Part shown: positions 1 through 7,266 of the stretch, in pieces
Layout: each line of letters begins with the position of its first letter
Numbering within the stretch: the stretch's first letter is position 1
Source: Actinobacillus sp. GY-402
GTDB lineage: Bacteria > Pseudomonadota > Gammaproteobacteria > Enterobacterales > Pasteurellaceae
Direction: 5' to 3'
Assembly: GCF_014843355.1 (NCBI RefSeq)
Contig: NZ_CP062137.1
Coordinates: 1,860,001 to 1,924,000 of the forward strand
DNA length: 64,000 bases
Made by a program: the position numbers and the translations under genes
The notes under the pieces: model-generated
Told to the model about the DNA's origin: nothing
Databases searched by the model: none
Seen by the model: only the letters and a program-made list of their open reading frames with translations

Positions 1-808
1 ATAAGCCGTTCACAATACCGTAAATCAGCCCCGCCACCATGGAATCACCCGCGCCGACGGTACTTACTACATTTTCACATTTTGGCGGTTGGGCACGAAC
101 GACGCCCTGTTCGCTCAACCACAGCGAACCGTCGGCTCCCATGGAAATAATGACGTTGGCAATGCCTTGCATCCGTAATTTTTTCGCGGCCTGGATAATT
201 TCATCCAAGCTGTTCAGACTGTGCCCGATCCAGGCTTCCAATTCGCGGTGATTCGGTTTTACTAACCAAGGACGGGCACTCAAGCCTGCGGTCAAAGCGG
301 CATTGGAGCTGTCCAACACCACTTTCACGCCGGCCTGATGCAATTGACGTAACCAATCGGCAAACAATTCCGGCGTGACGCCGCGGGGAAGACTGCCGCA
401 GACCGCCACAATGTCGAAGGCTTTGCAATAATCCAGGGAATCCGCCACAAATTTCTGCCAATCCGCTTGCGAAATGCAATAACCCAAGAAATTTAAATCG
501 GTTACATCCGCTTCCGTTTCGGTAATTTTTACATTAATTCGGGTTTTGCCCGCCACGCGTTGAAATTTATCTTCCAGACCTACGGACTGAAAAAGATGTT
601 CAAAATCACCGACGTTATCTTCGCCTAAAAAACCGCCCACAGCAACGCTGACACCGAGATCATTCAGGACTTTCGCCACATTAATGCCTTTACCGGCGGG
701 GAATAAACCCAAAGTTTCCACCGTATTGACTTCGCCTAATTCAATACGTTTTAAACGCCCGACCAAATCGTAAGCGGTATTTAAGGTAATAGTTGCTACT
801 TTCGCCAT
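1..808 (-). CDS. fruK: 1-phosphofructokinase, C-terminus cut by window edge
   Basis: Phosphorylates fructose 1-phosphate to fructose 1,6-bisphosphate in the cytoplasm, second step of PTS fructose use. 269 codons are visible of a family usually about 310 aa. The start MAKVATITLN and PfkB-type motifs PAGKGINVAK near residue 40 and the catalytic GAGDSMVAG near residue 250 are clear. The ATG at 808 lies 3 bases past the fruB stop, so the two genes are co-transcribed in the order fruB-fruK, presumably followed by fruA outside the window. Confidence 0.95.
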   Translation of the reverse strand, partial: MAKVATITLNTAYDLVGRLKRIELGEVNTVETLGLFPAGKGINVAKVLNDLGVSVAVGGFLGEDNVGDFEHLFQSVGLEDKFQRVAGKTRINVKITETEADVTDLNFLGYCISQADWQKFVADSLDYCKAFDIVAVCGSLPRGVTPELFADWLRQLHQAGVKVVLDSSNAALTAGLSARPWLVKPNHRELEAWIGHSLNSLDEIIQAAKKLRMQGIANVIISMGADGSLWLSEQGVVRAQPPKCENVVSTVGAGDSMVAGLIYGIVNGL

Positions 809-810
809 GA

Positions 811-2313
811 TTATTCTCCCAAACCCGCCTCAATAACCGCACCGATACCGTCGATGGCCTGTTGCGCTTCTTCGCCTGTGGCGACAAAGCGTAAACGATG
901 CCCTTTGACGGCGCCCAACGCCACAATCTTCATCAGACTTTTCGCACTGACTAATTGCGTATTGCGATCAAGATTTTGCACCGCCACGGAAGCGTTATAT
1001 TTTTTTACTTCATTGACTAACACCGCACTCGGACGAGCGTGCAAACCATGTTCGTTATTTAATACGAAAATACCTTCGGCGCCTTCATCGGATTTTGCTT
1101 CGTTTTTCTCCGTCACACCGACTGTCGATTCCGCCGGCACCACTTCAATGGTATCCGGCTCAGCCGGCGGCGCGGCGGACACGCCCTCGCCCAAACCTTC
1201 GGAAAAGGCTTTTGCTAAGGCATCCATTGCCTGTTTGGCGTCATCCCCTTGGGCGACAAAACGTAAACGATGATTTTTAGTCGCACCGAGACCGACTAAT
1301 TTCATTGCACTTTTCGCGTTGACCGCCAAGCCGCCGCGGGTAAGATTTTCAACCGTAATTTTCGCTTCGAAAGATTTTAAGGTATTAACCAAAATCGTAC
1401 TCGGACGGGCATGCAGACCATGCTCGTTGCGTAACGTAAAGGTTCCGATCACCGTACCTGCGGCTTGCGCCGGTTTCGCATTTACGACCAATTCTTCGCC
1501 GTTCAAGGCTGCAAGAATTTGTTCCTGAGAACCGGTCAATAGCTGTTCCTGCACGTTCGCATCCAGCAAACGCGCCAATGTTTCGTTCACTGCGTCATCT
1601 TTAACGGCGACGGTTAATACCGCCCGCACGGTTTTCCCGTTATGTTCGAACGCATTGCGCGCCCGGCTGAAGGCCAGGGCGTTTTTCGCGTTACCCGCAG
1701 CGCTGTCCGTTAACCATAATCCGTTGCCTAAAGGTAATGCCGGCGAACCGATGACGTCAGAAACAAAGCTATTTTCGACCGCACTTTGTTCCTGCAATTT
1801 AGCTGCGTTAATGGCGGTTAAGGTAAGCAAACTGGCGGTATCAACATCTAAGCTGATCGTTTCAGCTTTTACCGAAAAATTTTCCGCTTCACCCATGAGA
1901 ATCGCACGAAATTTTTTCACATCGTCCAATGTCGCTAATTCCGCCGCCGTGTCTTCATCACCCAAAACGTGCGTCAACTGGCGCAATAACGCCAAATGCT
2001 CGTCCGAGCGGGCGGCAATACCAATCACCACATAGGCTTTATTACCTTCGCCCCATTCGACGCCTTGCGGGAACTGGAAGACGGCAACACCGGTATTTTT
2101 AACCAAACCGCGGGTTTCCAAGGTTCCGTGCGGAATGGCAATGCCGTTACCCAAAAAGGTGGAAGTTTGCTGTTCACGTCCTAACATGCCCTGTAAATAG
2201 CCGCTTTCCACATAACCTGCCTGTTCCAACGCAGCAGCAGCCATTTCAATGGCTTGTTGTTTATCCGTCGCCTGAGCGGCGAGATGAATGTTATTTTCAG
2301 GTAAATTGAACAT
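811..2313 (-). CDS. fruB: PTS fructose diphosphoryl-transfer protein IIA-M-HPr-HPr (FruB/FPr)
   Basis: Carries phosphate from enzyme I to the fructose permease. Domains in order: EIIA (about 1-145, active His62 in IPHG), a middle M domain (about 150-280), then two HPr-like domains (about 288-375 and 413-500), each with the EHGLHARPS active site (His301 and His425). E. coli FruB is about 376 aa with one HPr; the duplicated HPr form at about 500 aa is the Haemophilus-type architecture. It heads the minus-strand fru operon and is separated by 76 bp from a terminator serving the next gene. Confidence 0.95.
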   Translation of the reverse strand: MFNLPENNIHLAAQATDKQQAIEMAAAALEQAGYVESGYLQGMLGREQQTSTFLGNGIAIPHGTLETRGLVKNTGVAVFQFPQGVEWGEGNKAYVVIGIAARSDEHLALLRQLTHVLGDEDTAAELATLDDVKKFRAILMGEAENFSVKAETISLDVDTASLLTLTAINAAKLQEQSAVENSFVSDVIGSPALPLGNGLWLTDSAAGNAKNALAFSRARNAFEHNGKTVRAVLTVAVKDDAVNETLARLLDANVQEQLLTGSQEQILAALNGEELVVNAKPAQAAGTVIGTFTLRNEHGLHARPSTILVNTLKSFEAKITVENLTRGGLAVNAKSAMKLVGLGATKNHRLRFVAQGDDAKQAMDALAKAFSEGLGEGVSAAPPAEPDTIEVVPAESTVGVTEKNEAKSDEGAEGIFVLNNEHGLHARPSAVLVNEVKKYNASVAVQNLDRNTQLVSAKSLMKIVALGAVKGHRLRFVATGEEAQQAIDGIGAVIEAGLGE

Positions 2314-2347
2314 TCTGCTGTCCTTTTGTTGAATGAAAAATGAAAAA

Positions 2348-2391
2348 GGCTAAAACGACAAAAGTGCGGTCGTTTTAGCCTGAGTTTTTTT
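2348..2391. terminator. Rho-independent terminator with uptake sequence in its loop
   Basis: Perfect 12-bp stem 2348-2359 with 2369-2380; the 9-nt loop plus the right arm contains the uptake core AAGTGCGGT. T-rich runs follow on both strands (2385-2391 on plus; A-rich 2341-2347 gives Ts on minus). It ends the lipoprotein gene transcribed on the minus strand. Confidence 0.8.
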
Positions 2392-2902
2392 ACTTACACA
2401 CACCCAGTAACTGTTCCGAGCCCTTGCTGATGTACTCGTCGTTCTCGTTACGCGCTTTGCCTTTCTTCAGATCAAGCATGGCGTCGTAAATCCCTTGCGT
2501 CATACTCGGACGGTCGATTTTCGACCAACAATCTTTACTCAAACGGCTGAAATTGTTCTGTAAGTCCGAAGCGAACACCACACCGCTGTAATAAGCGTGA
2601 ACATTGCTGTCGATACCCGACGAAAGCTTGGCTCTGATTTGTTCAACCGGCACCAGAATACGATTGCGATTCCAATCATTCACGCCGCTGGCAAAGTTGT
2701 TTACATCATAACTGTCGTTGATCTGCCCTTTATAAGTTTGCACCGTAGAAGCATAAGCGACGGCGTAAGACTTCTGATCAATCTGATCCTGCTCCAAATC
2801 AATTACGGGTTTGCTGTTGCCCATAAACGGCACATAATCCGAAATGGAAGAACAGGCGGCTGTCATCGCGATTAACGCGGCTAATGAAAATTGCTTAAAC
2901 AT
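2390..2902 (-). CDS. Predicted lipoprotein of unknown function
   Basis: Begins MFKQFSLAALIAMTAACSS: a short lipoprotein signal peptide with Cys17 as lipidation site. The mature part (about 150 aa) is polar and has no motif I recognise. The ATG at 2902 is preferred over upstream in-frame starts because it places the signal peptide at the N-terminus. Monocistronic, divergent from glpE, with a TATAAT at 2947-2942 on its strand and its own terminator. Probably anchored in a membrane facing the periplasm. Confidence 0.75.
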   Translation of the reverse strand: MFKQFSLAALIAMTAACSSISDYVPFMGNSKPVIDLEQDQIDQKSYAVAYASTVQTYKGQINDSYDVNNFASGVNDWNRNRILVPVEQIRAKLSSGIDSNVHAYYSGVVFASDLQNNFSRLSKDCWSKIDRPSMTQGIYDAMLDLKKGKARNENDEYISKGSEQLLGVCK

Positions 2903-2941
2903 AAATACCCTTCGTAGCAAGTAAAAAAGTGTCGTTAAAGC

Positions 2942-2947
2942 ATTATA
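2942..2947 (-). promoter_or_regulatory. -10 box for the lipoprotein gene
   Basis: TATAAT on the minus strand about 40 bases upstream of the ATG at 2902. No good -35 is seen at 17 bp, so this rests on the -10 alone. Confidence 0.4.
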
Positions 2948-3033
2948 CTGAATTCTGTGTAAGAACAAAAAACGTTTTTTCCGGAAAATTCTTCTGTTAC
3001 AATTAATCCATAGTTATTTACTCAGGAATTAAA

Positions 3034-3354
3034 ATGTCATTTACCGAAATTACGCCGGAGCTGGCGTGGAACATGATGCAGACGAAAAACGCCGCGTTGC
3101 TTGATGTGCGCGATGCCGCTCGTTTTGCTTATAGCCGGGCGCAAGGCGCCTTCCATTTAACCGACCAAAGTTACGGTCAATTTCAGGACATTTACGATTT
3201 TGATCATCCTATCATCGTCAGTTGTTATCACGGCGTAAGCAGTCGCTCGGTGGCCGCCTTTCTGGCGGAACAAGGCTACGACAACGTGTACAGCGTCATC
3301 GGCGGTTTTGAGGGTTGGCAACGTGCGGGCTTGCCCATAGAAACGGCGTATTAA
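3034..3354 (+). CDS. glpE: Thiosulfate sulfurtransferase GlpE (rhodanese)
   Basis: Single-domain rhodanese of 106 aa, transferring sulfane sulfur from thiosulfate to cyanide or thioredoxin in the cytoplasm. The active-site loop SCYHGVSS holds the catalytic Cys64 (Cys65 in E. coli GlpE). The fold landmarks LLDVRD near residue 23 and GGFEGW near 91 are present. It is followed by glpG and glpR as in E. coli, but a minus-strand gene is inserted between glpE and glpG. Confidence 0.93.
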   Translation: MSFTEITPELAWNMMQTKNAALLDVRDAARFAYSRAQGAFHLTDQSYGQFQDIYDFDHPIIVSCYHGVSSRSVAAFLAEQGYDNVYSVIGGFEGWQRAGLPIETAY

Positions 3355-3355
3355 G

Positions 3356-3652
3356 TCAGCCCGAAATAACCGATCGCCAATAAAATACCCCAAAAACGAC
3401 CGCACTTATCCATAGCGCAACCTTGGCTTTTGCAGGATTCCGCCGATTCATTTTGAATAAAATACGAGCCGCCAATGCAAATACAAAAGGATAAATCCAA
3501 AACACCGACGCCATAGCAACCGGATTCGATAGAGTCGGATTTTCCAAAATCGCCGGCGACAACAACAATGCCAGCGGCCATAACAAAATCGGCAGACAAA
3601 AGCCCGCCAGCGCCCATGAAAACCGGCTAAATCCTGAATTTTCCTTTTCCAT
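3356..3652 (-). CDS. Small three-helix membrane protein
   Basis: 98 aa with three predicted membrane helices (about 12-33, 45-65, 78-96) separated by a basic loop (KMNRRNPAKAK). It resembles uncharacterised Pasteurellaceae membrane proteins (DUF5389-like, from memory). It sits antisense between glpE and glpG, ending one base after glpE, so it interrupts what is a glpEGR operon elsewhere. Function unknown. Confidence 0.6.
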   Translation of the reverse strand: MEKENSGFSRFSWALAGFCLPILLWPLALLLSPAILENPTLSNPVAMASVFWIYPFVFALAARILFKMNRRNPAKAKVALWISAVVFGVFYWRSVISG

Positions 3653-3705
3653 CCCGTTCCGCTTCTTTATAATGGTTAAAAATACATTGACGAGGAATAT
3701 AGCAA

Positions 3706-4581
3706 ATGCAGCGTTTATTTGGAACCGAAATTCACAATTTAGCCTGGGGATTTCGCGATTACGTGCGCGCGCAGTACCATGTGGAATTGATTTTGCGTTC
3801 GGAACCGGATGCCCGCGGTGTGGAAATTCTGAACGTTTATCTGCCGGAAAATTCGCCTCACGCCCACATCATTCAACAAGAAACCGCGCGCTATTTAACC
3901 AATCCTTTCGATGCGAAATATCATCAGGCAAGCTGGACTAACGGGGATACCCAAGCCATCAGAATGACCGCGCCCAACCTATCCTGGTCGCAGACGTTCA
4001 TGAACTGGCGCCAGATAAAATTTACCGTTTTTTTGACCGCACTTTGTCTTGCGGTTTATCTGTTTGAAATCATGGGTTACGACCAATCCATTATGTTTTT
4101 CGCGCATTATCCGGCGGAATTCGGCGAAGATCAGCAACTTTGGCGTTATTTCAGCCATACTTTAGTTCACTTATCACCCTTACATATTTTATTTAACCTA
4201 TGCTGGTGGTGGATTTTCGCCGGCGCTATTGAACGTCATTTAGGCGCTTTCACACTGATTACGCTTTATTTTTTATCCGCTATTATCAGCGGCGCTGCGC
4301 AGAATTTTGTCAGCGGACCGGCGTTTTTCGGCTTATCCGGCGTGGTTTACGCCGTAATGGGATTTGTGTTCGCCGCCGACAAATTCGGCAAAACACAGGG
4401 AACCCTGTTGCCGCAAGGTTTCTTTACCATGTTGGTAATCGGGATTTTGTTCGGTTTTGTCAGCCCTTTAATCGGGATACAAATGGGCAATACCGCGCAT
4501 ATTTCGGGGCTTATAACCGGATTAATTTACGGTTTTCTCTACGCAAAGACTAGGCAAAACCGCGAAATTCCACTAAAGTAG
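3706..4581 (+). CDS. glpG: Rhomboid intramembrane serine protease GlpG
   Basis: 291 aa: a cytoplasmic N-terminal domain (1-100) then six membrane helices. The catalytic Ser is in GLSGV (about residue 213) and the His in GNTAHISGL (about 266). The HxxxxHxxFN-type segment HTLVHLSPLHILFNL in helix 2 is also present. Cleaves transmembrane substrates within the inner membrane. The coding sequence contains an uptake-signal complement near 4037. Confidence 0.93.
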   Translation: MQRLFGTEIHNLAWGFRDYVRAQYHVELILRSEPDARGVEILNVYLPENSPHAHIIQQETARYLTNPFDAKYHQASWTNGDTQAIRMTAPNLSWSQTFMNWRQIKFTVFLTALCLAVYLFEIMGYDQSIMFFAHYPAEFGEDQQLWRYFSHTLVHLSPLHILFNLCWWWIFAGAIERHLGAFTLITLYFLSAIISGAAQNFVSGPAFFGLSGVVYAVMGFVFAADKFGKTQGTLLPQGFFTMLVIGILFGFVSPLIGIQMGNTAHISGLITGLIYGFLYAKTRQNREIPLK

Positions 4582-4611
4582 GGAAAATTTGGTTTCAGGT
4601 TGGGAAATTTT

Positions 4612-5370
4612 ATGAAACAGTCTATTCGTCATAATAAAATTGTTACGCTCGTCATGCAAAAAGGTTACATCAGCACGGAAGAGCTCGTCACCTTATTAGA
4701 TGTTAGCCCGCAAACTATCCGGCGGGATCTCAATGAATTGGCGGAAAATAATCAAATCCGCCGCCATCACGGCGGCGCCGCCTCTCCGTCCAGCTCTGAA
4801 AACAGCGATTATTTAGATCGCAAACAGTTTTTCTCACAAGAGAAAAATCGTATTGCCGTCGAAGTAGCGAAAACCATTCCGAACGGCGCATCGCTTTTTA
4901 TTGACATCGGCACCACGCCGGAAGCCGTCGCTAACGCCTTGTTGAACCACAGAAATCTCCGAATCGTCACCAACAACCTCAACGCCGCCCATATTCTTAT
5001 GCAAAACGAAACCTTCAACATTACCGTTGCCGGCGGTTCGTTGCGGCAAGACGGCGGCATTATCGGTTCGGCAACTATCAGTTTCATTTCCCAATTCCGC
5101 TTGGATTTCGGGATAATCGGGATTAGTAGTATCGATCAGGACGGTTCCTTGCTTGATTATGATTTCCATGAAGTACAAGTGAAACGAACAATGATCGAAA
5201 GTTCCCGCGTTACCTTGTTAGTCGCCGATCACTCAAAATTTAATCGTACCGCAATGGTTCGTTTGGGCGAAATTAATGATGTGGATTACTTCTTCACGGA
5301 CACGCCGTTACCGATTTCGGTACAGGAAAAATTAGACGCCGACAAAGTAAGCGTTAAAATTTGTCGCTGA
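4612..5370 (+). CDS. glpR: Glycerol-3-phosphate regulon repressor (DeoR family)
   Basis: 252 aa from ATG 4612; the upstream TTG at 4600 adds four residues with no family support. N-terminal DeoR winged HTH (about 5-57, with SPQTIRRDLNELAE), then a sugar-phosphate sensor domain with the IDIGTTPEAVA loop. Nearly the same length and wording as E. coli GlpR, which represses glp genes until glycerol 3-phosphate binds. It lies 18 bp after glpG. Confidence 0.93.
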   Translation: MKQSIRHNKIVTLVMQKGYISTEELVTLLDVSPQTIRRDLNELAENNQIRRHHGGAASPSSSENSDYLDRKQFFSQEKNRIAVEVAKTIPNGASLFIDIGTTPEAVANALLNHRNLRIVTNNLNAAHILMQNETFNITVAGGSLRQDGGIIGSATISFISQFRLDFGIIGISSIDQDGSLLDYDFHEVQVKRTMIESSRVTLLVADHSKFNRTAMVRLGEINDVDYFFTDTPLPISVQEKLDADKVSVKICR

Positions 5371-5408
5371 GTCAGTTCGGCATCAAATATTTGTCAGGTA
5401 AATTACGG

Positions 5409-5638
5409 TTAAAGCATAACTTTTGACAGGTGTTCCTCTAACGATTCCACCGAGCAAACCGTTATGTGATGCATCATTGTAAGTGCATTTTCTTCTGACT
5501 GAGTTGTTTCTAAATTCAGTAAAATCACATTTTCCTCAGGTAAATTGAACTGTTTTCTGATCTCTTGATATTTACCGAAATCAGTTCGATAGTTACCCGA
5601 TTTGCATTCAATGAAAACAGGCTGGCGGTTTTCGCAGA
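5409..5638 (-). pseudogene. 3' part of PD-(D/E)XK nuclease-like gene split by the prophage
   Basis: Encodes the last 75 codons of a host protein, including the nuclease half-motif FIECKSG. The other half is at 42806-43510. Deleting 5639-42810 joins codon 235 (Cys) to the Glu codon at 5633 with no frame change, giving a 309-aa ORF. The ATG-like start visible just upstream belongs to prophage sequence and is not real. The family looks like the C-terminal nuclease of DUF1887/Card1-type proteins, by memory only. Confidence 0.85.
5634..5638. repeat. Left copy of 5-bp target-site duplication GCAGA
   Basis: GCAGA immediately precedes the TG that opens the prophage and is repeated at 42806-42810 directly after its terminal CA. 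Five bases is the duplication size made by Mu-family transposases. Confidence 0.95.
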
Positions 5639-5835
5639 TGTAACCAACCACTTAAAATGAGAAAAATAAAGAAATAGGAATTTGGCGGAAAAAAACGGAA
5701 TTTGGCGGGTCAAAATACGCGTAAATAAAGGGCTGGCGGTGTGTCAGTCCTTTTTTATGCGTTGAAAATGTGAGAAACCGTTAAAATGAGAAAAAGTAAG
5801 TGAATGAAGCTGTTTAACCGCATAATATGAGAATG
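5639..5835 (+). promoter_or_regulatory. Left-end transposase binding region (L1-L3)
   Basis: Three related direct copies of an (A)CCRCTTAAAATGAGAAA-like element: the terminal one at 5639-5665, a second at 5776-5795 (AACCGTTAAAATGAGAAAAA) and a weaker third at 5816-5833. The spacing with a long L1-L2 gap resembles Mu attL. Two GGAATTTGGCGG repeats lie between L1 and L2 (about 5679-5710). Confidence 0.8.
5729..5756 (+). terminator. Terminator inside the left end
   Basis: Seven-base stem AGGGCTG/CAGTCCT (one G-T pair), nine-base loop, then six Ts. It would stop rightward transcription entering from the host side before the early region. Confidence 0.6.
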
Positions 5836-6006
5836 TGGCTATATAATTTAAATTTAGTTTAAATAGCGTTAAATCTAGCTTTTTCCTAAATTTCACTTTT
5901 AAAAATCGTCCGACTAACCTTTTGTAACTTAGACGGAAACTTGGACGCGCCTGCTTTATAAATTTTTTAATATTATCAACATGTTATAGTTTGTTGATGA
6001 TTTTGA

Positions 6007-6042
6007 AACTCGGACGTTATTCAGACAGTAAACGTCCGAGTT
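6007..6042 (-). terminator. Terminator of the repressor gene
   Basis: Perfect 12-bp inverted repeat AACTCGGACGTT/AACGTCCGAGTT with a 12-nt loop, directly after the repressor stop codon; moderately T-rich on its minus-strand 3' side. The 5836-6006 interval upstream shows no gene. Confidence 0.6.
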
Positions 6043-6045
6043 ATT

Positions 6046-6862
6046 TTACTTAGAAGCTGTTCGTTTTTTGCTAGAAACCGCCAAATAAACTTTTTGGAGT
6101 TGTTCATCGTCTAGCTCCGTCAGACTTTCAGCAGCATATCTATCTTGGATATAAGCTCTTAACCACAATTCTAAGTTAAATTGTTTAACATTAGTATGAA
6201 TATAGGCGTATTTCTTATTTCGCCACGGATTACCCAGTTTTTTAGGGGCAGATTTTGCTGAAGTTAGCCTTCCAAGCCATTTTCTTAAATAAGTTTCAGC
6301 TTTGGCATAGCTTTCCTTTGGTATTTGTCGATAGGTTACCACGCCACAGTGTTTATTTAACGATGCCCAAACCGCTTGGAATGATTTAGGGGCTTTTTTA
6401 ATCTGTTTTTCTGTTTCAACAATTTCTTTTACGAGATCTTGCAAGGTTCTAGCCATCGTTTCATTGATATGCTTATCATCAGGTTCAATAACAGCCTTGG
6501 TTCTAGTAACGTGTTTTTCTGTTGTAATATTGTTGATCGTCCCACTATTAACAATCCCTTTATTGTCATAAACAACATTATTTTTATCGCCTTGAACGCT
6601 TTGTGTCGGCGGTGTCATTATTTTAGTCTCAATGTCAGAATTGGAACGAATCCCTGTAATAACGTATTGCACATCCACGCCCAACTGTGCAGCCCGCCCT
6701 AAAAACTCAGCCGAGATCCCTGTTCTACCCGTCTCATTTAGTCTTAATGTTTCACGATTAATTTCAGTTTGATGTGCAAAAATTAGCTTGCGAATACCCC
6801 AATCTTGTTCGTTCTTCAACAAGACGAATGCCCATATCTTCTCGAGTTATAGAGAGCTCCAT
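6046..6862 (-). pseudogene. Phage repressor (HTH plus ORF6C-like C-terminus), frameshifted in the HTH
   Basis: The natural start is ATG 6862 (MELSITREDMGIRL), but that frame stops after 32 codons. The remaining sequence continues in another frame (NRETLRLNETGRTGISAEFL). Removing one base from the A5 run 6778-6782 restores a continuous 271-aa protein with a standard HTH and the VDVQYVITG segment of phage repressors. The C-terminal part (GVVTYRQIPKESYAKAETYL) resembles ORF6C domains. Divergent from ner. As read, only an HTH-less fragment could be made, so lysogeny maintenance by this gene is doubtful. Confidence 0.8.
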
Positions 6863-6894
6863 AGAAAAATCCTCAAATAAAATGCAAAATTTAT

Positions 6895-6924
6895 TTGACG
6901 TGCCAAAAATATTTGGCATATAAT
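6895..6924 (+). promoter_or_regulatory. Early promoter with palindromic operator in its spacer
   Basis: TTGACG at 6895-6900 and TATAAT at 6919-6924 with an 18-bp spacer. The whole spacer is the palindrome TGCCAAAAATATTTGGCA, so a bound repressor or Ner-like protein would cover both boxes. The promoter fires toward ner and MuA, and the repressor gene starts 33 bp to the left. Confidence 0.75.
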
Positions 6925-6985
6925 AAACTTGTTTAATTAATTGGTTGTTTTATTTGGTTGATAAAACTAGTTGAAAGGTAATTCT

Positions 6986-7255
6986 ATGATTCAGGAAAGA
7001 ATTTTTCAAGCATTAAAGAATAGAGGGTTGAACGTATCTATGCTTGCGGAAGCGTTGAACGTTAGCAATCAAGCTGTATTTAATGTGATCAAGCAAGGTA
7101 AAGGAAGCAAAAGAATTGCTACGGCAATCGCTATTGCTATTGATACACCGTTAGATAAGGCATTCCCCTATTACAGCAAAATCCAGCACGATAGAGTAAT
7201 GAGAGATAACAAAATTGATCGTTTAAAAAGTCAATTTGCTCAGATAAATCAATAG
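6986..7255 (+). CDS. Ner/Cro-like small HTH regulator
   Basis: 89 aa from ATG 6986 (SD AAAGG 8 nt upstream; the upstream TTG is not favoured). N-terminal HTH with NVSMLAEALNVSNQAVFNVI (about residues 17-36), basic C-terminus. Its position right after the early promoter matches Mu Ner, which shuts down early and repressor transcription; the fold looks closer to Cro/XRE HTH than to Mu Ner itself, so the role is inferred from place. Confidence 0.7.
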   Translation: MIQERIFQALKNRGLNVSMLAEALNVSNQAVFNVIKQGKGSKRIATAIAIAIDTPLDKAFPYYSKIQHDRVMRDNKIDRLKSQFAQINQ

Positions 7256-7266
7256 TTTGGTGGCTT

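Noticed and set aside
741..926. 61-aa minus-strand open frame across the fruK/fruB joint
   Set aside because: It overlaps both well-supported genes in another frame and has no family features.
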